A stretch of 64,000 nt of DNA from JACKJP01 sp050249695 (GTDB lineage Bacteria; Pseudomonadota; Alphaproteobacteria; Rhizobiales; Tepidamorphaceae): NCBI GenBank assembly GCA_050249695.1, contig JBFWQA010000001.1, forward strand, positions 806,001 to 870,000, read 5' to 3'. The translations under genes were made by a program, and so were the position numbers. Of the stretch, positions 51,665 to 60,311 are shown piece by piece. The notes under the pieces are model-generated. The model was given only the letters and a program-made list of their open reading frames with translations. It did not search any database and was not told where the DNA came from. Each line of letters opens with the position of its first letter. Positions within the stretch are counted from its first letter, which is position 1.

Positions 51665-52714
51665 TCAAGCGACGGCGTTGCCTGCGCTCTTCTCATTCTC
51701 GGTGGCGACACGGTCACGGCCGGTCCGTTTTGCCGTGTAGAGGGCGGCGTCCGCCCGTTCTATGATTGATTCGGGCGTGTCATCGGGCCTGTAGACGGCA
51801 ACTCCGAATGACATCGTCACGCGTCCGAGACTTTCGCCGGTGGATCTCTTGATGAGCTCCTTGGCCTTGATGACTTCCCTGATCTGATCGGCGAGGTTGA
51901 AGGCGGCGTCAAGTTCCGTGCGCGGCAGGACGATACCGAATTCCTCACCGCCATAGCGGGCGGCCGTATCCTGCCCCTTCACGTTGTTGCGCAGCGTCGC
52001 AGCCACCAGCCGCAGCACCTGGTCGCCCGTCTGGTGACCGTAGGTGTCGTTGAATTTCTTGAAATGATCCACGTCGCCAAGGATCAGGCACATCGGCTTT
52101 CCCGTCTCCTCAGCCGCGTTCAGCGCGGTGAGAAGTGCCTCGTCGAAGCGCTTGCGGTTGGCAAGGCCGGTCAGCTGGTCGGTGAGCGACTCGAAGCGAA
52201 TGGATTCCAGGGTCTGCTGGAGTTCCGAGATGTGTGCCTGAGATTCCCTGAGCTGCTTCTCCAACTGGCCGTTCTGGGTTTCCATTTCGCGCGTGGCGTC
52301 GATGATGCTCGAAAGGATTGGCCGCAACTGCGTGGTGGTATCGACCTGGTCGAGATCATCCATCACGGTCTTCAGCGCATCGCCGTAAATCCCCACGGAG
52401 CCGCCGGCGCGGGCGAGCGCCCGGACGATTTCCGCAACTTCACCGGTCAGTTCCCCGCTGACCTTGCCGACGCGTTCCGTCAGCACGGCGGGCGAAATGA
52501 ATTCCTCGTAGATCTTGTCGGTCATCGACGGCGACAGGCTGCCATAGGCCCGCAGCGCCTCGTTGATTGCCTGATTCAACTCCCGGTTGAGGCCCGACGA
52601 ATAGGTGTACCAAAGCTCATAGTTCCGCGGAAAAGCGGGTGTTTCATTGGCCTTCAGGTACTTCAGGGCTGTTTCGCCATGCGCGAAGGTCCGCGCAATA
52701 TCGTCGTGTTGCAT
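51665..52714 (-). CDS. Diguanylate cyclase (GGDEF domain) protein
   Basis: Predicted cyclic-di-GMP synthase of 349 residues. The N-terminal 170 residues are helical with a coiled coil (about 140-175) and carry a sequence (ALKYLKANETPAFPRNYELWYTYSSG) common to this rhizobial GGDEF subgroup; no receiver or transmembrane segment. The GGDEF domain occupies about 175-345, with active GGEEF at 255-259. The inhibitory I-site RxxD is altered to KGQD (246-249), so product inhibition may be weak. A perfect inverted repeat lies just before the start. Confidence 0.92.
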   Translation of the reverse strand: MQHDDIARTFAHGETALKYLKANETPAFPRNYELWYTYSSGLNRELNQAINEALRAYGSLSPSMTDKIYEEFISPAVLTERVGKVSGELTGEVAEIVRALARAGGSVGIYGDALKTVMDDLDQVDTTTQLRPILSSIIDATREMETQNGQLEKQLRESQAHISELQQTLESIRFESLTDQLTGLANRKRFDEALLTALNAAEETGKPMCLILGDVDHFKKFNDTYGHQTGDQVLRLVAATLRNNVKGQDTAARYGGEEFGIVLPRTELDAAFNLADQIREVIKAKELIKRSTGESLGRVTMSFGVAVYRPDDTPESIIERADAALYTAKRTGRDRVATENEKSAGNAVA

Positions 52715-52725
52715 CAGTCCCCCTC

Positions 52726-52749
52726 GAGTCGAACGAACACGTTCGACTC
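52726..52749 (-). promoter_or_regulatory. Perfect inverted repeat abutting the GGDEF gene ribosome site
   Basis: GAGTCGAACG and CGTTCGACTC are perfect 10-base arms with a four-base loop. On the minus strand the repeat ends directly at GAGGGGG, the likely ribosome-binding site, 12 bases before the ATG at 52714. It could be an operator or an mRNA hairpin tuning translation of the cyclase. Confidence 0.5.
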
Positions 52750-52887
52750 TTGTTTCCCGCTTAAGTAATAGCCCTGAGCGGCTTAAAAGGGGGTAAATGA
52801 CGTAGGGGATTTCGTATACGTGAGGCCATCGAGCGTGATGGTCGCTCGCAGGATCGTATCTTTGGCGGACGGTGCGGCGTGTGCCCG

Positions 52888-54234
52888 CTAGCGAACCAGG
52901 AAGTCAGGTGTATGGTCGCCGAACCCCACTACTCCGCTGTCGTCCTCATCCCGGTCCTTGCGATTTTTGCGAGGCTCGGAGCGCCTTCTGTCGTTACGGC
53001 TCGTTAAATGCTCGGCCGCATGCTGCCGCTTAGGGCCCTCACTCCTGGGCTTGCGCGGCAGGCGCGCTTCCGGCTTGTCGGTGGCGGGTTGCTCTGCCTC
53101 CGAATTGGCCGGGCCTTTTTCGTCAACGGGGATCGGGCGGCCCAGCAATTGTTCGATGGCGTCCAGATACTTGCGCTCCGCGCGCGTCACGAGAGTGATG
53201 GCGGTTCCGGAGCGGCCGGCGCGACCGGTGCGGCCGATGCGATGCACGTAGTCTTCCGCATGCGTCGGCACGTCCATGTTGAAGACGTGGCTGACATCGG
53301 GGATGTCGAGGCCGCGGGCGGCCACGTCGCTTGCCACCAGAATCGTCAGCGTCCGGTTGCGGAACTTCTCGAGCGTCGCCATCCGTTCGTGCTGATCGAG
53401 GTCACCGTGCAACGCACCGGCATTGAAGCCGTGCCGGCTCAGGCTTCGTTCAAGCACCGCGACGTCGCGCTTTCTGTTGCAGAAGATGATCGCGTTGTTC
53501 AGATTCTCGGCCGCCCTGATCTCCTGACGCAGGACCGCACGCTTCTCCTTAGGTGTGGAGGGAGCTTTGACGACGCGCTGGGTGACCGTCTCCGCGGCTG
53601 ACGAGGTGCGTGCGGTCTGCACCATGACCGGATCACGCAGGAACTGCTCGGTCAGACGCTTGATTTCCGGCGGCATCGTCGCCGAGAAAAACAGGGTCTG
53701 GCGGCGCGGCGGGACCAGTTTGCAAATGCGTTCGATGTCCGGAATGAAGCCCATGTCGAGCATGCGGTCGGCTTCGTCGATCACGAGAATTTCCACGCCC
53801 GTCATCAGCAGCTTGCCGCGTTCGAAGTGGTCCAGGAGCCGGCCCGGTGTCGCGATCAGCACGTCCGCGCCGCGCATCAGCTTCTTTTCCTGCTCGTCGA
53901 AAGAGACGCCGCCGATGAGCAAGGCAACCGTGAGTCGGTGGTTCTTCCCGTAGGTTTCGAAATTCTGTTCGACCTGGGCCGCCAGCTCGCGCGTCGGTTC
54001 GAGAATGAGCGTGCGCGGCATGCGTGCGCGGGCGCGGCCCTTCTCGATGCGCGTCAGCATCGGCAGCACGAAGGACGCCGTCTTGCCGGTGCCGGTCTGC
54101 GCGATGCCCATCAAATCCTTGCCGGCCAGCACGTGCGGAATGGCCTGCGCCTGAATGGGCGTAGGTTCCGTATAGCCGGCCTGAGCGACCGCATCGAGCA
54201 CCTTCGTGCTCAGTCCCAGTTCTTTAAATTGCAT
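52888..54234 (-). CDS. DEAD-box RNA helicase (RhlE-like)
   Basis: 448-residue ATP-dependent RNA helicase. Motifs in order: Q motif (PTPIQAQAIPHVLAGKDLMG), I AQTGTGKT, Ia PTREL, Ib TPGRLLD, II DEAD within DEADRMLD, III SAT, IV IIFCNRKRDV, V ASDVAARGLDIP, VI HRIGRTGRAG. The C-terminal tail (about 375-448) is rich in Arg, Lys and Glu, as in RhlE-type proteins that unwind rRNA or act in cold/degradosome functions. The ATG at 54234 (MQFKELGLS) is the conserved start; upstream 19 codons are not. Confidence 0.93.
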   Translation of the reverse strand: MQFKELGLSTKVLDAVAQAGYTEPTPIQAQAIPHVLAGKDLMGIAQTGTGKTASFVLPMLTRIEKGRARARMPRTLILEPTRELAAQVEQNFETYGKNHRLTVALLIGGVSFDEQEKKLMRGADVLIATPGRLLDHFERGKLLMTGVEILVIDEADRMLDMGFIPDIERICKLVPPRRQTLFFSATMPPEIKRLTEQFLRDPVMVQTARTSSAAETVTQRVVKAPSTPKEKRAVLRQEIRAAENLNNAIIFCNRKRDVAVLERSLSRHGFNAGALHGDLDQHERMATLEKFRNRTLTILVASDVAARGLDIPDVSHVFNMDVPTHAEDYVHRIGRTGRAGRSGTAITLVTRAERKYLDAIEQLLGRPIPVDEKGPANSEAEQPATDKPEARLPRKPRSEGPKRQHAAEHLTSRNDRRRSEPRKNRKDRDEDDSGVVGFGDHTPDFLVR

Positions 54235-54451
54235 CGATACCTGTTTTCCATCGGCCCGCGGCCTGGAACGGGCCGGGCGCCCGCTTCGCAAGGGGCCTTC
54301 GTTCCCCGCGTCAGGCGCACCCTATTGGCTTGTCGCGACAAGTCAATGCGCAGAAACCCGGAAAATTCCCGTTTGACGGGCATTTCCGCGTTCTTGAACG
54401 ATAAATTCGGCGATCCGGTGTCTTTGGGCTCGTTGGGGCCGATACGTCGGG

Positions 54452-56482
54452 TCAGACATCGATATCTTCGGCGAAGGCCGCGTTCTCCTGGATGAAGCGG
54501 AACCGGAGCTCGGGGCTGTTGCCCATCAGGTTGCCGACCGAACCGGCCGTCGCATCCTCCTCGCCACTGGCGATCTCGACGCGCAGCAGGGTACGGCGGG
54601 TGGGGTCCATGGTCGTCTCCTTCAACTGCGCAGGCATCATCTCGCCCAGGCCCTTGAAGCGACCGATCTCGACCTTGCCGCGCCCGTTGAATTCATTCGC
54701 CAGCAGTTCGTCCTTGTGGGCGTCGTTTCGCGCATAGAGCGTTTTGCCGCCCTGGCTGATCCGGTAGAGCGGCGGCACCGCCAGAAACAGATGGCCGGAT
54801 TCGATCAGCGGGCGCATCTCGCGGTAGAAGAAGGTCAGTAGCAAGGAAGCGATATGGGCGCCGTCAACGTCGGCGTCGGTCATGATGATGACTCGCTCAT
54901 AGCGCAGATCCGGCAGTTGAAAATGTTTGCCGGTGCCGCAGCCGAGGGCCTGGATCAGATCGGCGATCTGCTGGTTCTGGACGATCTTTTCACGGCCCGC
55001 ATTGGCGACGTTGAGGATCTTGCCGCGCAAGGGGAGGATCGCCTGACGGCGTCTGTCGCGCGCCTGTTTGGCCGATCCGCCGGCGGAATCGCCTTCCACG
55101 ATGAAGATTTCGGTGTCCTGTGCGGTCTGGTCGGAACAGTCGGCCAGCTTGCCGGGCAGGCGCAGTTTGCGCACCGCGCTCTTGCGGCTGACGTCCTTTT
55201 CCTGCCTGCGGCGGACCCGTTCCTCGGCGCGCTCGACGACCCAGTCGAGAAGCTTGCCGGCCTGCAGCGGGCTGGCCGTGAGCCAGTGATCCATCTGATC
55301 GCGCACCGACTGCTCCACGATGCGGGCGGCTTCCACGGTCGCGAGCTTGTCTTTCGTCTGCCCTTGAAATTCCGGTTCGCGGATGAACACGGAAAGCATG
55401 GCGCCGCAGGATGCCATGACATCCTCGCCGGTGATGACTCCGGCCTTCTTGTTGCCGGAGAGCTCTCCATATCCCTTCAATGCCCGGAGGAGGGCGCTGC
55501 GAAAGCCGCTCTCATGGGTGCCGCCCTCGGGCGTCGGGACCGTGTTGCAGTAGGAATTCATAAATCCGTCGCGTCCGGCGAACCAACCGACCGCCCATTC
55601 CAGCGAGCCGTGGCCGCCCTCGCGCTTGATCTTGCCCGAAAAGAGATCGGGGACGACGAGCGTGTCGCCGGCGATCTCGGCGCTCAGGAAATCTTTCAGG
55701 CCACCCGGGAAATGCAGCGTTTCCCTCGCCGGAACGGAGCCGTCGGCAGGCAGCAGAGAGGGGTCGCAGGTCCAGCGTATCTCGACGCCGCCAAAGAGAT
55801 AGGCCTTGGAGCGCGCCATGCGGAAAAGACGCCCGGGGCTGAAGCTGGCGTTGCGGCCGAATATCTGCGGGTCCGGCCGGAAGCGGGTGCGCGTGCCGCG
55901 CCGGTTCATCACATCGCCGAGATCTTCAAGCGGCCCCTGCGCGTGGCCTCTGGCGAAGGTCTGCCGATAGAGCCTGCGCCCGCGCGCAACCTCGACTTCG
56001 AGGAATTCCGAAAGGGCGTTGACGACCGAGATGCCGACGCCGTGCAGGCCGCCGGACGTGTCGTATACGGCGGAATCGAATTTTCCGCCCGCATGCAGCG
56101 TCGTCATGATGACTTCGAGCGCCGACTTCCCCGGGAATTTCGGGTGCGGGTCGACAGGTATGCCGCGCCCGTTGTCCGTGACGGTCAGTGCGCCGTCCGC
56201 CGCCAGATCGACATCGATGAAACTGGCGTGCCCGGCCACCGCCTCGTCCATCGAATTGTCGATGACCTCGGCGAAAAGGTGATGCAGCGCGCGTTCGTCC
56301 GTTCCGCCGATATACATGCCCGGCCTGCGGCGGACAGGCTCAAGTCCTTCGAGAACCTCGATATCGGCCGCGGTATAGGCGTCCTCGCCCACGGCTCTCG
56401 CGCTGCGGCGCGACATGCTCGCCGGCGCGGGCGATACGGGGTCTGCGAAAAGATTGTCGGGTTTCAACGTGCTGTTGGCCAT
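54452..56482 (-). CDS. parE: DNA topoisomerase IV subunit B
   Basis: ATPase subunit of topoisomerase IV, which decatenates chromosomes. 676 residues. GHKL motifs: EVIDNSMDEAVAG, DNGRGIPVD, GGLHGVGISVVNALSE; transducer domain follows; the Toprim domain shows EGDSAGGSAKQARDRRRQAILPLRGKILNV and TDADVDGAHI. The PLRGKILNVANA sequence and short C-terminus are typical of ParE rather than GyrB, which carries an extra insertion. An N-terminal extension of about 55 residues precedes the GHKL fold. The ATG at 56482 is preferred over an upstream one. parC is not in the window. Confidence 0.94.
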   Translation of the reverse strand: MANSTLKPDNLFADPVSPAPASMSRRSARAVGEDAYTAADIEVLEGLEPVRRRPGMYIGGTDERALHHLFAEVIDNSMDEAVAGHASFIDVDLAADGALTVTDNGRGIPVDPHPKFPGKSALEVIMTTLHAGGKFDSAVYDTSGGLHGVGISVVNALSEFLEVEVARGRRLYRQTFARGHAQGPLEDLGDVMNRRGTRTRFRPDPQIFGRNASFSPGRLFRMARSKAYLFGGVEIRWTCDPSLLPADGSVPARETLHFPGGLKDFLSAEIAGDTLVVPDLFSGKIKREGGHGSLEWAVGWFAGRDGFMNSYCNTVPTPEGGTHESGFRSALLRALKGYGELSGNKKAGVITGEDVMASCGAMLSVFIREPEFQGQTKDKLATVEAARIVEQSVRDQMDHWLTASPLQAGKLLDWVVERAEERVRRRQEKDVSRKSAVRKLRLPGKLADCSDQTAQDTEIFIVEGDSAGGSAKQARDRRRQAILPLRGKILNVANAGREKIVQNQQIADLIQALGCGTGKHFQLPDLRYERVIIMTDADVDGAHIASLLLTFFYREMRPLIESGHLFLAVPPLYRISQGGKTLYARNDAHKDELLANEFNGRGKVEIGRFKGLGEMMPAQLKETTMDPTRRTLLRVEIASGEEDATAGSVGNLMGNSPELRFRFIQENAAFAEDIDV

Positions 56483-57102
56483 GGAAGATCGGGGCAGTCC
56501 TGGTTCAGGCGGCGCTCGCCGGCGAATCAAAGGCAATTCTTGCATTTCGCCGACGCTGCGGCGAGGGCGGGCTTGCGGAAAAGAAACAGCTGAACCGGTC
56601 GCATTCAGGCGCTGTTAAGGGGTCGGGGGTATTCTCGCTTGTGTTGAGTATCGTGCGAGTTCCCAGGTAATGCGTATCGCCGAGTATATAGTGAATGTGA
56701 CCGTTCTGAGTTTGATTTTCCTGATCATCTAGAACGTGAAATAAAGGCCCCGGCGCTTCGTGCGGCGGGGCCTTGTCACATCAGGCGCGCTTTCGACGGC
56801 TCTTGGCCGGATCGCATCTGGATCTTTCGGCCCCTATGTCCGGCGCCCTGTCGGATTTGTCTCCGATTTCACGGCAGCCTTGTCGGATGCCGTTGCAGAA
56901 TGTGTTTCACTGAAATGCGTTCAGGGTCGGCCACTGCCGGATCGCGGGCCTTGCCAAAGGCCGGTCCCAAGGCAAGTCCCTCAGTCCCGCAGCGGCCCCG
57001 ATCTCGTCGGAGGATTCATTTTCATAGACCTCCCTTCATGATGTTGCATCGAGGTTCGCGCGGAAAGGCGCCTGGGTCAAATCACGATTTGCAGCAGGAG
57101 GC
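56483..57102. other. Intergenic region between parE and the alcohol dehydrogenase gene
   Basis: 620 bases on a minus-strand run; the parE promoter must be here. A long GC-rich stem with one mismatch (56744-56774, arms AAGGCCCCG / CGGGGCCTT) is followed on the minus strand by TTTATTT, so it may terminate transcripts from the alcohol dehydrogenase gene. A 20-codon hydrophobic frame occurs at 56671-56733 on the plus strand. The remainder (56780-57100) holds nothing I can identify. Confidence 0.6.
56671..56733 (+). CDS. Tiny hydrophobic ORF (20 codons), uncertain
   Basis: A plus-strand ATG frame of 20 codons rich in Ile, Val and Leu over its final two thirds, ending at TAG 56731-56733 and followed 10 bases later by the stem at 56744-56774. 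A weak AGG precedes the ATG. It could be a very small membrane peptide or chance. No homologue known to me. Confidence 0.2.
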
Positions 57103-58155
57103 TTACGCCGAGGGATCCAGGACGATCTTCTGCAGACCCGCCGGACGCTGGTCGAACAGTTCGTAGGCGAGGGAACCTTCGGAGAGCTTCATGTGGTGGG
57201 TTATCAGTTCGCCGACCCTGTCGGCATGCAGCCGGGCGGTCTCCAACGCCTCCAGGAGTTGAGGCAATTCCGCCTGCACCGAGCATACGCCGGTATAGAC
57301 TTCAACGTTCTTTGACAGGCAGGCCAGTATGGGGAACGGAACCGTCGGCTGCTCGCTGACACCGACAATCGAGACACGCCCGCCGCGTGCCGCGAGGTTG
57401 ACGGCCATAGGCGTCGTTACAGGACCGCCACTGGCATCCAGGGCGGCGTCGACGCCCCTGCCGCCGGTCAGTTCTCTGACCGCTGCGACGACGTTCTCGT
57501 CCTCGATCGGGTGCGCGCCCAGCGCCGCCGCGGCGGCCCTTCGGTCGGCCAGAAGGTCGATCGCAAAGACCTGGCTGGCGCCCATGGCGAGCGCCGACAT
57601 AACGCATTGAAGTCCGACCGCGCCGAGCCCGATGACGGCGACGGTGTCGCCTTGAGAAATTCTGGCACGCCGGGCGCAGTACCAGGCGGTGGCCAGATTG
57701 TCGGAAAGCATGATGCCGACCTCGTCAGAGACGCCATCAGGCAGCTGGAAGAGATTGGTATCGGCAGCTGTGATGGCGACCGCTTCGGCCTGACAGCCAC
57801 CGACGCCCGGCAATCCGCTTCCATAGGATTTCATCGTCTTGAAGGTCCGACACAGGATGACATTGCCGGCAAGGCACTCCGGACATTCGCCGCAGCCCAG
57901 GGAGGCAGGAATGAGAACTCTGTCGCCTACCTTGAATTTCCTGACCTCCGAACCGATTTCGACGACCTCGCCGATGGCCTCGTGGCCGATGCAATAGTCC
58001 TTCACCCGCGAGTCGACGTGATAGGGATGCAGGTCGCTGCCGCAGATACTGCACATATGGGTCTTGACGATGGCACCCCGGGCATCGGGCAGTTCGGGAT
58101 CCGGGATCGTCTCGTAGCGGATATCGCCCGCACCCCGATACATGAGCGCCTTCAT
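57103..58155 (-). CDS. Zinc-dependent alcohol dehydrogenase (MDR family)
   Basis: Medium-chain dehydrogenase of 350 residues. The catalytic zinc ligands are in MCSICGSDLHPYH (Cys near 38) and GHEAIGEVVEIG (His-Glu near 58-59); the structural zinc site has CGECPECLAGNVILC (four Cys near 88-102). The NAD(P) fold begins VAVIGLGAVGLQCVMSA. It resembles threonine/sorbitol/formaldehyde-type dehydrogenases acting on alcohols or polyols, but the substrate cannot be named. Monocistronic, upstream of parE and after the glnA terminator. Confidence 0.88.
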   Translation of the reverse strand: MKALMYRGAGDIRYETIPDPELPDARGAIVKTHMCSICGSDLHPYHVDSRVKDYCIGHEAIGEVVEIGSEVRKFKVGDRVLIPASLGCGECPECLAGNVILCRTFKTMKSYGSGLPGVGGCQAEAVAITAADTNLFQLPDGVSDEVGIMLSDNLATAWYCARRARISQGDTVAVIGLGAVGLQCVMSALAMGASQVFAIDLLADRRAAAAALGAHPIEDENVVAAVRELTGGRGVDAALDASGGPVTTPMAVNLAARGGRVSIVGVSEQPTVPFPILACLSKNVEVYTGVCSVQAELPQLLEALETARLHADRVGELITHHMKLSEGSLAYELFDQRPAGLQKIVLDPSA

Positions 58156-58210
58156 TGTAACCTCTCAGCTGAATGTTCGATTTCATTCATTGTCTATCTG
58201 GCGGGCCCGC

Positions 58211-58248
58211 AAAAGAAAAGGCCGGGATCGCGGTGCGATCCCGGCCTT
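58211..58248 (-). terminator. Rho-independent terminator of glnBA
   Basis: Minus-strand 14-bp perfect stem AAGGCCGGGATCGC / GCGATCCCGGCCTT with a three-base loop, then TTTTCTTTT. It lies about 21 bases after the glnA stop; one of the strongest terminators in the window. Confidence 0.93.
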
Positions 58249-58269
58249 GCACTGGAAGATGCGGCGCGG

Positions 58270-59679
58270 TCAGACGCTGTAGTACATGTCGAACTCGACC
58301 GGATGCGGCGTGTGCTCGAAGCGAATGACCTCATCCATCTTGAGATCGATGTAGGATTCGATCTGATCGTGCGAGAAGACGCCGCCCGCGGTAAGGAAGT
58401 CGTTGTCTTCCTCAAGGCACTTGAGCGCTTCGCGCAGAGAGCCGCAGACCGTCGGGATGTCCTTCAATTCCTCAGGCGGCAGATCATAGAGGTCCTTGTC
58501 CATGGCATCGCCCGGATTGATCTTGTTCTTGATGCCGTCGAGGCCGGCCATCAACAGCGCGGCGTAGCACAGATACGGGTTTGCCGCCGGATCAGGGAAA
58601 CGCACCTCGATACGCTTTGCCTTCGGCGATGTCGTCCACGGGATACGGCAGGAGGCCGAACGGTTGCGCGACGAGTAGGCAAGCAGCACCGGCGCCTCGA
58701 AACCCGGCACCAGACGCTTGTAGGAATTGGTCGACGGGTTGGAGAATGCGTTAATCGCCTTGGCGTGCTTGATGATGCCGCCGATGTACCAGAGGCACTC
58801 GTCCGACAGATCGGCATACTTGTTGCCGGCGAAGACCGGCTTACCGTTCTTCCAGATCGACTGATGGCAGTGCATGCCGGTGCCGTTGTCGCCATAGACG
58901 GGTTTGGGCATGAAGGTCGCGGTCTTGCCATAGGCATTGGCGACCTGATGCACGGCGTATTTGTAGATCTGCATCTTGTCGGCGATGCGGGTCAGCGTGT
59001 CGAATTTCAGGCCGAGTTCGTGCTGCGCGGCGGCGACCTCGTGATGGTGCTTTTCGACCGCAACTCCCATCTGGATCATCACGGACAGCATTTCGGAGCG
59101 CATATCCTGTGCGCTGTCGATCGGCGGCACAGGGAAATAGCCGCCCTTGGTGCGCGGACGGTGCCCAAGATTGCCGCTGTCGTATTCGGAGCCCATGTTG
59201 GAGGGGAGTTCGCTGGAATCCAGCATGAAGCCGGTGTTGTAGGGATCGACCGTGAAGCGGACGTCGTCGAACACGAAGAATTCGGCTTCCGGGCCGAAAT
59301 AGACCGTATCGCCGATCTTCAGCTGCTGCACATAGGCTTCCGCCTTCTTGGCGGTCGTGCGCGGATCGCGATCGTACGCCTCGCCCGTGGTCGGCTCGAG
59401 AATGTCGCAGAAGATCGCCATGGTGGACTGCGCAAAGAACGGATCCACATGCGCCGACTCCGGATCCGGCATCAGCGTCATGTCGGACTGGTCAATGCTT
59501 TTCCATCCGGCAATCGAGGAACCGTCGAAGGCGACGCCTTCGGCGAACATGTCCTCGTCGACGAGCGAAACGTCCATCGTCACGTGCTGCATCTTACCGC
59601 GCGGGTCGGTAAAGCGCAGGTCGACGAACTTGACGTCCTCGTCCTTGATCGTCTTCAGAACTTTCTTTGCGTCAGCCAT
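58270..59679 (-). CDS. glnA: Glutamine synthetase type I
   Basis: Assimilates ammonia by ATP-dependent amidation of glutamate; dodecameric. 469 residues. The Asp/Glu metal sites are in FGPEAEFFVFDDV near 128-140, EVAAAQHELGLKFDTL near 208-222 and NGTGMHCHQSIW near 265; NRSASCRIP near 340 binds glutamate. The adenylylation tyrosine in KDLYDLPPEE near 398 is conserved, so activity is probably tuned by GlnE and, through PII, by nitrogen state. It is 100 bases downstream of glnB. A TTGCCCG/CGGGCAA inverted repeat (59729-59748) lies between the two. Confidence 0.97.
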   Translation of the reverse strand: MADAKKVLKTIKDEDVKFVDLRFTDPRGKMQHVTMDVSLVDEDMFAEGVAFDGSSIAGWKSIDQSDMTLMPDPESAHVDPFFAQSTMAIFCDILEPTTGEAYDRDPRTTAKKAEAYVQQLKIGDTVYFGPEAEFFVFDDVRFTVDPYNTGFMLDSSELPSNMGSEYDSGNLGHRPRTKGGYFPVPPIDSAQDMRSEMLSVMIQMGVAVEKHHHEVAAAQHELGLKFDTLTRIADKMQIYKYAVHQVANAYGKTATFMPKPVYGDNGTGMHCHQSIWKNGKPVFAGNKYADLSDECLWYIGGIIKHAKAINAFSNPSTNSYKRLVPGFEAPVLLAYSSRNRSASCRIPWTTSPKAKRIEVRFPDPAANPYLCYAALLMAGLDGIKNKINPGDAMDKDLYDLPPEELKDIPTVCGSLREALKCLEEDNDFLTAGGVFSHDQIESYIDLKMDEVIRFEHTPHPVEFDMYYSV

Positions 59680-59779
59680 TTTGAGACATCCCCTTCCATT
59701 CGACGTTTCTGGCTAGTGACAATGTATTTTGCCCGGTGCCGCGGGCAATCCGATAAAGTCAATCTGCGGGTTGGTAAAG

Positions 59780-60118
59780 TCAGATCGCGTCGTTGCCGCG
59801 TTCCCCGGTGCGGATGCGGATGGCGTCGTCGATCGTGGAGATGAATATCTTCCCGTCGCCGATGCGCCCGGTCTGGGCCGCCTGCTGGATGGCCTCGACA
59901 GCCTTGTCGACCTGATCTTCGGCGAGCACCACTTCGATCTTCACCTTGGGAAGAAAATCGACCACATATTCGGCGCCGCGGTACAGTTCCGTGTGGCCCT
60001 TCTGGCGGCCGAAGCCCTTGGCCTCGACTACGGTAATTCCCTGAAGCCCGACTTCCTGAAGCGCTTCCTTCACCTCGTCCAGTTTGAACGGTTTGATGAT
60101 AGCCTCGATTTTTTTCAT
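59780..60118 (-). CDS. glnB: Nitrogen regulatory protein PII
   Basis: Trimeric sensor of 2-oxoglutarate and ATP/ADP that controls GlnE and NtrB. 112 residues. The uridylylation target is Tyr51 on the T-loop (YRGAEYVVDFLPK); the B-loop TGRIGDGKIFIS and C-loop IRTGERGNDAI are intact. Being linked to glnA identifies it as GlnB rather than GlnK (which usually neighbours amtB). A sigma-54-type element lies about 50 bases upstream of the ATG. Confidence 0.97.
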   Translation of the reverse strand: MKKIEAIIKPFKLDEVKEALQEVGLQGITVVEAKGFGRQKGHTELYRGAEYVVDFLPKVKIEVVLAEDQVDKAVEAIQQAAQTGRIGDGKIFISTIDDAIRIRTGERGNDAI

Positions 60119-60168
60119 CTATTGGCGCTCCATCCGTATTGGTATTTTCGCGAAAACGACTGGCTACA

Positions 60169-60185
60169 AGCACGCCGCGTGCCAA
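60169..60185 (-). promoter_or_regulatory. Sigma-54-type promoter of glnBA
   Basis: Minus strand reads TTGGCACG-CGGC-GTGCT (60185 down to 60169), close to the RpoN consensus TTGGCACG-N4-TTGCA with the mismatches in the -12 element. The implied start lies about 40 bases before glnB. Further upstream, TGCACC near 60200 resembles an NtrC half-site, but the second half is poor. Confidence 0.55.
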
Positions 60186-60311
60186 TTGCCAGAACAGCCG
60201 ATGCACCCGATTATGCGCGCAAATCGGGCATCTGTGGTATCGCTACTATGGATAAAAAGTAGGCAAATGGCTAAAAAGAGTGCAAAAAATTTGGCAAATG
60301 CCGATCACGCG

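Noticed and set aside
54854..56593. 579-codon plus-strand frame opposite parE
   Set aside because: Antisense shadow of ParE motifs; residues biased to Arg, Gly, Asp and His as expected for complement of GC-rich code.
57511..59844. 777-codon plus-strand open frame across the alcohol dehydrogenase and glnA genes
   Set aside because: It is the complement of two clear genes, has Arg/His-rich composition without motifs, and results from high GC content in the third codon position.
60119..60266. Complete NtrC binding site upstream of glnB
   Set aside because: One half (TGCACC) is good, but the opposite half matches only three of five positions, so it was kept as a remark only.
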